Source: Streptomyces sp. NBC_01428
GTDB taxonomy: Bacteria; Actinomycetota; Actinomycetes; Streptomycetales; Streptomycetaceae
Direction: 5' to 3'
Assembly (NCBI RefSeq): GCF_036231965.1
Contig: NZ_CP109499.1
Location: 2,232,001 to 2,296,000, forward strand
DNA: 64,000 nt
Shown here: positions 38,711 through 46,085 of the stretch, piece by piece
Numbering within the stretch: the first letter of the stretch is position 1
Layout: each line of letters starts with the position of its first letter
Notes under the pieces: model-generated
The model's database searches: none
What the model was told of the DNA's origin: nothing
What the model saw: only the letters and a program-made list of their open reading frames with translations
Translations under genes and position numbers: made by a program

Positions 38711-40840
38711 TCAGCCGTCCTTGGGCAGAAGGAGGCCCAGGTGGTGGGCGAGGAAGGCCATGACGTCCGCGTAGAGGCGTGCGCTGCGCGAGGCGCCGCG
38801 CGCGCCGTGTCCGACGCCGCGCTCGGTGCGCAGCACGACCGGCCCGGCACCGGTGCCGGCCCACTGGAGTGCGGCGCACATCTTCCGGGAATGCGCGGGG
38901 TCGACGCGGGTGTCTCCGTCGAAGACGGCCAGCAGCACGGCCGGGTACCGGGCACCCTCGCGCACCTGGTGGTAGGGCGAGTACGAGAGCAGTCGCGCGA
39001 ACTGCGCGGGGTCCGCCGCGCTGCCGTACTCGTCGCGCCAGCTCGGACCCATGCCGGACAGCTCGTAGCGGACCATGTCGAGCAGCGGCGCCGCGCACAC
39101 GACGGCGGCGTAGGTCTCCGGCCGCCGGGTCAGCGCGGCGGCGGCCAGCAGGCCGCCGTTGGAGCTGCCGAGGACACCGAGCCGGCCGGGTGCGGCCCAT
39201 CCGGCACGGAGCAGGTGGTCCACCGCGGCGTCGAAGTCGTCGAAGGTGTTGTGCTTGTGTTCGCGGCGTCCCGCCCGGTGCCACTCCTCGCCCTCCTCTC
39301 CCCCGCCGCGCACGCAGGCCACCGCGTACACGCCGCCCGCGCGGACCCAGGGCACGGCCTGCGGGGTGAAGCCGGGGGTCATCGAGGCGCCGAAGCCGCC
39401 GTAGCCGGTGACGACGGTGGGCCGGGGCGTGTCGGGACGTCCCGTGGGAGACATCACGAAGAGGCGTACCTCGGTGCCGTCGCGGGAGCGCAGGACCTCC
39501 TGGGTGACCTTCACACCCTCCGCGGGCGGTGTCGCAGGGGAGCCTCCCGGCCAGGGGCGCAGGCGTCCGGTGACGGCGTCGTAGTGCAGGACGACAGCGG
39601 GTGTGACGTGGTCGGTGTACGCGAACCACAGCTCGTGCCCGGCGTCTTGACGAGACGTCAGGTCGGTGACGGTTCCCTGTCCGGGCAGGGGGACGGTCCC
39701 CGTCAGTGCGCCGTTCCGTGCGTCGTGCAGGGTCAACTCGCCGACGGCGTGCCGGGTCCGTACGACCGCCAGCAGGGGCCGGTCCAGCGCCGGGCCGTCG
39801 AGGACCGCGAAGTCCTGCAGTACGGTGCCGGGTTGCTCGGCGACCAGGGTGCGCCACCGGCCGGGATCCACGGCGTCGCGGGCGGCCTCGGCGATCCGGC
39901 CGCGCGGGGCGCCGGCCGTCGTCCGCAGCAGCTGCGGTCCCCGGCCGGGTCTGAGGCGGACGGTGGTGCGGCCGTCGTCGCCGTGCTGGAGGCGGCGCAG
40001 TTCCGGCCGGTCGGGGGCGGTCGCGGTCAGGTCGGCGGTCCACAGGTCGGTGCGCGGCGAGGTGCCCTCGCCGGCGCCGACGACCAGGAGCCGGCCGTCG
40101 GGGGCGGTGGCCACGGTGTAGTACTGGGTGTCCGACCGTCCGGCCCCGAAGATCTCCGTGTCCTGGTCCGCCGGTGTACCGACCCGGTGCAGGTACACGC
40201 GGCGCCGAAGTCCCGTGCCGCCCCCGGTGTGTTCGGAGGACAGCCGACGGACGTAGTAGAAGGCGTGGCCGCCCGGCAGCCAGGCCACCGGGGAACGGCG
40301 GACCCGGTCCACGGGCCCGTCGACCGTCTCGCCGGTCGCCGTATCGAGCACGCGCAGCACCGAGTGCTCCGTACCGCCCGAGGACAGCTGGACGGCCACG
40401 AGGTCGCCCTCCCACGACGGTTCCCAGGCGTCGAGCACCGTCGTGCCGGACGGGTCGGCGTCCAGCGGGTCGAGCAGGATCCGCGTCCGCCCGGCCTCGC
40501 GGACGGCCAGCGCGGCCAGTTCACGTCCCGGTTCCCTGCGCAGATGGAACTCCCGTCCGCCGCGCGCCACCGGAGGCCGGGCCCCGCCGCCCGCGAGCAG
40601 GGCGGTCATCCGCACGAGCAGGGCGTCCCGGGCCGGCCAGCGGGCCTCCTCGTCGGCGTAGAGCACGTCCTGTGCGGCGCACCAGGCGGCGGTGGCGGGA
40701 TCCCGCGGATCCTCCAGCCAGCGGTAGGGGTCGGCCACGCACACTCCGTGGACGACCTCCCGCGGTCCGCTGCGCGGGGCGGACGGGTAGGTGGACCGGC
40801 CGGGCACCGGCCCCGCGTCACGGGGCGGGGACTGGGTCAT
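38711..40840 (-). CDS. Prolyl oligopeptidase (S9A)
   Basis: A 709-residue two-domain serine peptidase: a seven-bladed propeller (about 80-420), then an alpha/beta-hydrolase domain. The catalytic serine is in LGSSNGGLL, the aspartate in FDGDTRVD and the histidine in GVGHG. The typical VTGYGGFG and CVRGGGEEGEEWH are present. There is no signal peptide, so it acts in the cytosol. S9A enzymes cut after proline in peptides up to about 30 residues, and some (POPB, PCY1) macrocyclise RiPP cores. Each repeat of the precursor at 43902-44171 begins with Thr-Pro or Glu-Pro followed by EVVAH, giving possible cut sites at repeat boundaries. Confidence 0.92.
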   Translation of the reverse strand: MTQSPPRDAGPVPGRSTYPSAPRSGPREVVHGVCVADPYRWLEDPRDPATAAWCAAQDVLYADEEARWPARDALLVRMTALLAGGGARPPVARGGREFHLRREPGRELAALAVREAGRTRILLDPLDADPSGTTVLDAWEPSWEGDLVAVQLSSGGTEHSVLRVLDTATGETVDGPVDRVRRSPVAWLPGGHAFYYVRRLSSEHTGGGTGLRRRVYLHRVGTPADQDTEIFGAGRSDTQYYTVATAPDGRLLVVGAGEGTSPRTDLWTADLTATAPDRPELRRLQHGDDGRTTVRLRPGRGPQLLRTTAGAPRGRIAEAARDAVDPGRWRTLVAEQPGTVLQDFAVLDGPALDRPLLAVVRTRHAVGELTLHDARNGALTGTVPLPGQGTVTDLTSRQDAGHELWFAYTDHVTPAVVLHYDAVTGRLRPWPGGSPATPPAEGVKVTQEVLRSRDGTEVRLFVMSPTGRPDTPRPTVVTGYGGFGASMTPGFTPQAVPWVRAGGVYAVACVRGGGEEGEEWHRAGRREHKHNTFDDFDAAVDHLLRAGWAAPGRLGVLGSSNGGLLAAAALTRRPETYAAVVCAAPLLDMVRYELSGMGPSWRDEYGSAADPAQFARLLSYSPYHQVREGARYPAVLLAVFDGDTRVDPAHSRKMCAALQWAGTGAGPVVLRTERGVGHGARGASRSARLYADVMAFLAHHLGLLLPKDG

Positions 40841-40901
40841 CGCGGCGCTCCAGGGAGAACGGGCAGGGCGACGGACAGGGAGAACGGACCGGGAGAGCGG
40901 A

Positions 40902-40946
40902 TCACGTCGGTCACGATCACGGGCACAGTCACGGTCACGGTCACGG
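40902..40946. repeat. TCACGG hexamer tandem repeat upstream of prolyl oligopeptidase
   Basis: Between 40911 and 40946 the sequence is six consecutive hexamers, four of them exactly TCACGG, with a further TCACG at 40902. It lies in the 183-bp gap between the exporter stop and the peptidase start. It could be a regulatory site or slippage repeat. Confidence 0.7.
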
Positions 40947-41023
40947 GAGGAGGCACGTCCGGCGTCCGCGGGGTGCGGACGGGGGCGGATGCCCTTGCCG
41001 GGTACGGCGGACGAACGCCGTTC

Positions 41024-42604
41024 TCAGGATGCGGCGTTGCCGGGAGGCGGGGCGGCGGGGTCCGCAGGTGCGGGCTCGGCCGTCGGTGCCGGACCGTCCG
41101 AAGTGTCCGGCTCCCCGTGCGCCATGACCTCTGCCCGGTCGGAGGGCCTCGCGTCGAGGGGGCCCACGGCGTCCGGGACGCCGGCGGCGGACGCGGAACG
41201 CGCCGGTACAGCAGGGCCCGCCGGCGACCCAGAGGCGAGAGGTGCAGCAGGGGCGACAGGTGCAGCAGGGGCGGCAGCGGCGTCGGGAGCAGCGGTCGCC
41301 GTGGGGTCGGCGGGAGCCGGAGGCTCCCGGAGGCTGGTCGACCGGCCTGCGGGCTTCCCCTTCTTCGTGGTGTCCGCCACGGCCTTCTTCGTATCGTCCG
41401 CCACGGCGTCCAGGCTGGTCTCGCGCAGAAGGGGCACCGAGGACAGCACGGTCACCACCGCCGCCGTTCCGGCCAGGGCCAGCCAGGTGTGGCTCGACCC
41501 GAGGGAATCCACGAAGGAACCCGCGAGGAGCGGCCCGAGGGAGGCGAGGCCGGCCATGAGGAGTCCGGTCGCGGTGCTGACCCTGCCGAGCAGGTCCCTG
41601 GGTGCGAGGACCAGCATCGCGCGGCCGACGACGATGCCCGCCGGCGGACTGAAGAAGACGACCACGACGAGCACCGGGCCGATCGTCCAGGGCTGCGTGG
41701 TACCGGAGAAGACGGCGAGACCGACCGCCCAGACCGCACCGATGAGCACGAACAGCCGGGCGGCGGGGATCCTCTTGATCAGCCACGGTGCCGAGGCGGC
41801 GCCCAGCATCGCACCGACGCCCGCGCAGCCCATCACCGCTCCGATCGCCGTGCCGCCGGCGCCGCTCTGCCGCAGGGAGACGACCATGGCCGTCTGGGCC
41901 GCCGCCGAGACGACGTTGATACCCGCGGCGAAGAGCAGGGCGGCCAGCAGGGCCCGTTGGTGCGTGAGCCAGCGCAGCCCGGCCGTGAGCCGGTTGTCGC
42001 GCTCGGCCCCCGCCACCTGGCGGGCGGGCCGGGAGGCGATCCGCAGCAGCAGCACGGCGGACACACCGTAGGACAGCGCGTCGGCGGCGAACGGCAGGAT
42101 CGGGTCCAGGGTGAACAGCCAGCCGCCGAGGAACGGGCCGATGAGCGAACTCGACGCCATGGCGGCCTGGCTGCGGCTCAGTGCGTCGGTGAGGTCCTTC
42201 TCCGGCACCACGTCGCGCACGGCGATCGTGGCCGCGGGGGCGAAGAGGGCGGTCGCCGCGCCCTCGACCACCGCGACCCCGAGGAGATGCGCCTGCCCGA
42301 GGTCCCCCAGTGCCGACACCAGCGGAATGCTCGCCAGTGCCACCAGCCGCACCAGGTCGGTCCCGACCATGATCATCCGCCGGTCGAACCGGTCGGCGAG
42401 ATGGCCCGCCGGAAGGCGCAGCAGCGTCCGGGTCACCAGCGAGCAGGTCGCGACCGTACCGGCCTGTGCCGCGCTGCCCCCGATCGACAGCACGAGCAGC
42501 GGGAAGGCGAGCAACGACAGCTGCGATCCGAGGGTGGACAGCGTCGAACTGAGCCAGAAGCGGCGGAAGTCGGGGTTGGTGCGCAGGATGCCGGCGCTTT
42601 TCAT
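41024..42604 (-). CDS. MFS exporter with long Ala/Pro-rich C-terminal tail
   Basis: A 526-residue transporter. Residues 1 to about 400 form the 12-segment MFS core with LADRFDRRMI as the loop 2-3 signature. A soluble tail of about 120 residues follows, starting with a Lys-rich stretch (ADTTKKGKPAGR) and then Ala/Pro repeats. Inside the tail, at 41117-41131, is EVMAH followed by GEPD, resembling the EVVAH and EVQAH of the two candidate precursors. ATG 42604 overlaps the radical SAM stop as ATGA. Export of the mature peptide is the likely role. The tail is far longer than usual for the family. Confidence 0.88.
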   Translation of the reverse strand: MKSAGILRTNPDFRRFWLSSTLSTLGSQLSLLAFPLLVLSIGGSAAQAGTVATCSLVTRTLLRLPAGHLADRFDRRMIMVGTDLVRLVALASIPLVSALGDLGQAHLLGVAVVEGAATALFAPAATIAVRDVVPEKDLTDALSRSQAAMASSSLIGPFLGGWLFTLDPILPFAADALSYGVSAVLLLRIASRPARQVAGAERDNRLTAGLRWLTHQRALLAALLFAAGINVVSAAAQTAMVVSLRQSGAGGTAIGAVMGCAGVGAMLGAASAPWLIKRIPAARLFVLIGAVWAVGLAVFSGTTQPWTIGPVLVVVVFFSPPAGIVVGRAMLVLAPRDLLGRVSTATGLLMAGLASLGPLLAGSFVDSLGSSHTWLALAGTAAVVTVLSSVPLLRETSLDAVADDTKKAVADTTKKGKPAGRSTSLREPPAPADPTATAAPDAAAAPAAPVAPAAPLASGSPAGPAVPARSASAAGVPDAVGPLDARPSDRAEVMAHGEPDTSDGPAPTAEPAPADPAAPPPGNAAS

Positions 42605-43797
42605 CCCAGCCGTCCGACGGCGTCGAGGCAGTCCAGGACGCCGGCGTCGACCCGGTCCTGGAAGACGGCGCGGACGGCCGCCTCCTCGTCGTACTGGTAG
42701 TGGTCGTGGCAGCTGACCCAGCGGCCTTCGGTCTGCTCGGCGTCGAGATAGCCGTCGGCGATGGTGCCGACCTCCATGCCGGGCTTTCCGGCGGTCTCCC
42801 AGCAACTGGCCAGCACACCGTCGGCGTTGACGACCGCGCCGTAGCGGCCGTCGGTGAAGGAGCAGGCCTGGCAGGGGACATGGGCACGCGGGCGGGACAC
42901 GGTGAAGCCGAGTTCCAGCGCGCGGGCGTGCCAGCGGACGAAGTCGTCGACGAGGCCGTTCTCGTGCAGCAGGTTGTTGGCGTAGCCGACGCCGACGTCG
43001 CCGACCCGGGCGAAGTGGATGCCGCAGCGTGCCGGATCGAGCTGCGTGCCGAGCCGCTCCACCAGTTCGTCCACGCCGTTGCGGTTCAGGTGCGAGACGT
43101 TGACCCGCAGCATCCAGCGCAGGGAGGTCTTCTCGATGGCGCGCGCGATGTTGGAGACGATGACGTCGAAGGTGCCCCCACCGGAGCGCCTGACCCGGAT
43201 GGCGTCGTGGTCGGCACGGTCGCCGTCGAAGGTCACCTGCACGGAGCCGAGTCCGGCCGCGTTGAGTTCCTTGGCGATCAGCGGTGTGAGCAGCGTGCCG
43301 TTGGACGTCATCGACGCGGTGAGGGTGCCGAGTCGGCCGGCCCGGGTGAGCAGGTCGCGGCAGCCTCGCGGGTTGAGCAGCGGTTCGCCGCCGAACAGCA
43401 GCAGCGACAGCCGGTCCATCTCCGCGGCGGCCATGCGCTCGCGGGTGAAGTCCAGTACCTGGCTCACGCCTTCGGGAGTGAGGCGTGCGTGGTTGATCCG
43501 CGGCGGCCTGCTGCCGCCCTTCGGGTCCTGCGCGGTGTTCTGGAAGCAGTAGCCGCAGCCGAGGTTGCAGTCCGTGCTGGTCAGCACGGTCAGCGAGTAC
43601 GAGTTGTAGGGCTTCACCTCGTACAGGCCGGCCTCGCGGAGATAGCGCTCGGCCGAGGGCCGCAGGGTGCCGTCGGGCTCCACCTGGCCGGGCCGCATCA
43701 GGGCGTAGCCGCCGGCGCCCAGGAACCACCACCCCCTGCGGGCACGGATCAGACGGGCCCCGGCGGTGGGGACGGCGACGGACTGCGTACCGGGCAC
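42601..43797 (-). CDS. Radical SAM enzyme 2 (peptide maturase, SPASM-like C-terminus)
   Basis: A 398-residue enzyme starting at GTG 43797, 4 nt after GGAGGT. Cluster motif CNLGCGYCF is at Cys 77, 81, 84; the SAM-binding GGE is in LLFGGEPLLNP; and SVQVTFDGDRADHD is typical of SPASM-family maturases. C-terminal cysteines in HVPCQACSF, VLASCWE and WVSCHDH may hold an auxiliary cluster. The 76 residues before the motif (RRGWWFLGAGGYALMRP) are not a clear PqqD-like domain. It lies 104 nt downstream of the repeat-containing precursor gene, its obvious substrate, and is coupled to the exporter. Confidence 0.92.
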   Translation of the reverse strand: MPGTQSVAVPTAGARLIRARRGWWFLGAGGYALMRPGQVEPDGTLRPSAERYLREAGLYEVKPYNSYSLTVLTSTDCNLGCGYCFQNTAQDPKGGSRPPRINHARLTPEGVSQVLDFTRERMAAAEMDRLSLLLFGGEPLLNPRGCRDLLTRAGRLGTLTASMTSNGTLLTPLIAKELNAAGLGSVQVTFDGDRADHDAIRVRRSGGGTFDVIVSNIARAIEKTSLRWMLRVNVSHLNRNGVDELVERLGTQLDPARCGIHFARVGDVGVGYANNLLHENGLVDDFVRWHARALELGFTVSRPRAHVPCQACSFTDGRYGAVVNADGVLASCWETAGKPGMEVGTIADGYLDAEQTEGRWVSCHDHYQYDEEAAVRAVFQDRVDAGVLDCLDAVGRLG

Positions 43798-43901
43798 GGC
43801 AACCTCCGGAGCGAGGGCGGGAGTGGGGAGGCGGGCGCGGCCCGGTCGCGACGGCGTCAGGCGCCGCCGCGACCGGAAGGACCGCGCCGGTGGTGAGCCG
43901 A

Positions 43902-44171
43902 TCAGGCGTTGTGCTCCTGGTGGACGCCGCACCACGGGGTGTCCTCGCCCTCCTCGGAGTGCGCGACCACCTCCGGCTCGTCGAGGTGCTCCTGGTGCAC
44001 ACCGCACCAGGCGACGTTGGAGGCGGCGTGTGCGACCACCTCGGGCTCGTCCACCGACTCCTGGTGCACACCGCACCAGGCGACGTTCGAAGCGGCGTGC
44101 GCGACGACCTCGGGAGTCTCCTCCGCGGGGGTCTCGGTGGTCTCCTCGTTGGGCTCGACGTTCTCGGCCAT
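43902..44171 (-). CDS. 89-aa multi-core RiPP precursor with three WCGVHQE repeats
   Basis: A small acidic protein starting at ATG 44171 with GGAGGA 6 nt upstream. Residues 1-19 are a short Glu/Thr-rich leader. Three tandem units follow: residues 20-42 and 43-65 (23 aa each, PEVVAHAASNVAWCGVHQE plus a four-residue linker) and 66-89, where the segment between PEVVAH and WCGVHQE is changed to SEEGEDTP. Invariant across units are Pro, Glu, Val, Val, Ala, His and then Trp-Cys-Gly-Val-His-Gln-Glu. A gene of this design immediately upstream of a radical SAM maturase is a typical multi-core RiPP arrangement. Plausible modification sites are Trp, Cys, His and the Val residues. From memory it may relate to the cyclophane-forming AmcA/AmcB families, unverified. 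A metal-binding repeat protein is the alternative. Confidence 0.85.
   Translation of the reverse strand: MAENVEPNEETTETPAEETPEVVAHAASNVAWCGVHQESVDEPEVVAHAASNVAWCGVHQEHLDEPEVVAHSEEGEDTPWCGVHQEHNA
43905..44114 (-). repeat. Three tandem coding repeats of 69-72 bp in the precursor
   Basis: Units lie at 44046-44114, 43977-44045 and 43905-43976. The first two are nearly identical in DNA as well as protein, indicating recent duplication. The third keeps the ends but differs in the middle. Confidence 0.9.
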
Positions 44172-44790
44172 GATGGTCCTCCATACGACGGGCGTTCGGG
44201 ACGACGGACGGCAGCACTGCGCCGACCGGCAGGAAGCTAGGAGCAGCCGGTTCGGCACCGGTTCGCCGCCGGTTGTGCGGCGGTGAATCCCCCTGGTGGG
44301 CGCCCCGGGTGAGCACGGTGCGGTGGGGTGTGGCCGACGTGGCGGGGTCGGACGCCCCCGGGGACAGCGCTCCTGGAGTACGCGAGGCCGCGGACGCGGA
44401 CGTCGGGCGCTGCTCTCCGTGGCACGGCGCGGAGGCTGCCGACGGATGTCGCACGGTGGTTCGGCACGGAGACGGCCGCCGGGTGTCAGGCGGGTGGTTC
44501 GACAGGTGGGCAGTCAATGGGTGTCCCGCGGTGGTTCGGCGCGTAGGAGTCGATGGGTGTCACGCGGTGATTCGACGCATAGGCAGTCGACGGGTGTCAC
44601 ACGGTGATTCAACGCATAGGCAGTCGACGCGTGTCGGGCGGGTGGTTCGGCACGGAGACGGCCAAGGGGCGTGCTTCGACTGGCCCGTCGAGGCCGGGCA
44701 TACCGGAATCGCACCGGACCCGAACCGGCGGGCAACCGGCCTTTCCTACGGTGACCGCCGCACACTCCGCGACCGCGAGAGGACGCCCGT
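44172..44790. other. Divergent intergenic region, precursor / P450
   Basis: About 620 bp hold the divergent promoters of the precursor operon and the P450. Several overlapping frames exist here, but none has a ribosome binding site or protein-like composition. The central part is a tandem repeat array, listed separately. Confidence 0.5.
44444..44665. repeat. Six-copy 36-38 bp tandem repeat array
   Basis: Units start near 44444, 44481, 44519, 44555, 44592 and 44629, each built on GGGTGTC followed by a GCGGTGGTTCG-like block. Copies 4 and 5 (44555-44591 and 44592-44628) differ at only about two positions; the outer copies are more degenerate. Copies are adjacent with no unique spacers, so this is not CRISPR. 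It may be a multi-site regulatory array or a minisatellite. Confidence 0.8.
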
Positions 44791-46038
44791 ATGGACACCG
44801 AGCCCGCCGTCACGGCCGCCCCTCCCGCAGCGGCAGGACGGCAGCGGTTGCCGGAACCGCTCGGGCCGGGATTCCTGGCCCGGCCGGAGGAGACGCTCGC
44901 CGCGATCCGGGAGACCTGTCCCGTGGCCCGGATCAGGACGCCCGCGGGACGGCCGGCGTGGCTGGTGACCCGTGCCGAGGACGTGCGCGCCGGATTCCTG
45001 GACCCGCGCCTCTCCCTGAGCGGCGGCCGTGTTCCCGACCCGGACGTGCGGCGACGTGCCCTGGACGTGACCCTCGTCAACTACGACCCGCCGGACCACA
45101 CGCGCATCCGCCGCCTGGCGACACCGGCCCTCACCCCGGCCCGCATGACCGCCCACCGGGAACGCATCGAACAGGCCGCCGGTGAACTCCTCGACGCGGC
45201 CGACGCCGCCCGCGGGAGCGGACCCGTGGAGCTGATGGACGCGTACGCGCGGCCGTTCGCCTTCCGGTCGCTGTGCGAGGTCTTCGAGGTGCGCGAGGAG
45301 GAGCGGGCCGCGCTGTACGAACCGGTGGCGCTCCTCGCGGACAAGACGGGCCGCACCGCTCGTGCCGTCGAGGAGAGCGTGGCCCGCATCGACGCCTTCG
45401 TGCGCGGCGAGATGGCCCGCCGCGAGGCCGCTCCGGGTGAGGACGTCGTGTCCCGCGTTCTCGCCGCCTGGCACGAGCAGGGCGGTGCGAGCGAGGACGA
45501 GGTCGCCTCGCTCCTGGCGATGCTGCTGCTGGCCGGCTTCGACAGCACGGTGCAGGCGATCGGCATGAGCGTGGTGGCGCTGCTGGGCCACCCGGACGTG
45601 CAGGAGTCCCTGCGGAGCGAGCCGGGGCGGATCCCGCGCGCGGTGGACGAGTTGCTGCGCTGGGACACCCCGGGCCCCTTCAGCACCAAGAGGGTGGCAC
45701 TGGAGGACGTACGGTTCGGGGACACCGTCATTCCGGCGGGCAGCGGTGTCCTGCTGTCCGTGGCGGCGGCCAATCACGACCCGCGCTGCCACGCCGACCC
45801 GGCGACGCTGGACCCCGACCGCGGTACCGCCGGCCGTCACCTGAGCTTCGGTCTGGGTCCGCACTACTGCCCCGGGTCGGCCCTCGCCCGCCTGGAGCTC
45901 ACGGTGACCCTCACCGCCGTCCTCGGCCGCTGGCACCGGCTGGAGCCGGCGGTGCCGCTGCACGAACTGGCATGGGGCGGCGGCTACCTGCACCGGCGAC
46001 TGGCCGCACTGCCGGTCCTGCCCCACGGACCGGCGTAG
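44791..46038 (+). CDS. Cytochrome P450 (RiPP block)
   Basis: A 415-residue P450 with haem loop FGLGPHYCPGS, I-helix AGFDST and K-helix DELLRW (ExxR). It is divergent from the multi-core precursor across the repeat array and has no other partner gene, so it is probably a tailoring enzyme of the same product. Peptide-modifying P450s that form aryl or Trp crosslinks are known in RiPP clusters. The ATG at 44791 is preceded by a modest AGAGGA. Confidence 0.92.
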   Translation: MDTEPAVTAAPPAAAGRQRLPEPLGPGFLARPEETLAAIRETCPVARIRTPAGRPAWLVTRAEDVRAGFLDPRLSLSGGRVPDPDVRRRALDVTLVNYDPPDHTRIRRLATPALTPARMTAHRERIEQAAGELLDAADAARGSGPVELMDAYARPFAFRSLCEVFEVREEERAALYEPVALLADKTGRTARAVEESVARIDAFVRGEMARREAAPGEDVVSRVLAAWHEQGGASEDEVASLLAMLLLAGFDSTVQAIGMSVVALLGHPDVQESLRSEPGRIPRAVDELLRWDTPGPFSTKRVALEDVRFGDTVIPAGSGVLLSVAAANHDPRCHADPATLDPDRGTAGRHLSFGLGPHYCPGSALARLELTVTLTAVLGRWHRLEPAVPLHELAWGGGYLHRRLAALPVLPHGPA

Positions 46039-46044
46039 GCGGGT

Positions 46045-46070
46045 CCGCCGGGGGCGGCCGCCCCCGGCGG
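46045..46070. terminator. 26-nt palindrome between convergent genes
   Basis: The sequence from CCGCCGGGGGCGG to its exact reverse complement is a perfect 26-nt palindrome, 6 nt after the P450 stop and 15 nt before the end of the opposing SWIM gene. It probably terminates both transcripts. Confidence 0.65.
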
Positions 46071-46085
46071 GGCGCGGAGGGCGCG

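Noticed and set aside
44444..44665. CRISPR array
   Set aside because: The repeats are directly adjacent with no unique spacers, are degenerate, and no cas gene is in the window.
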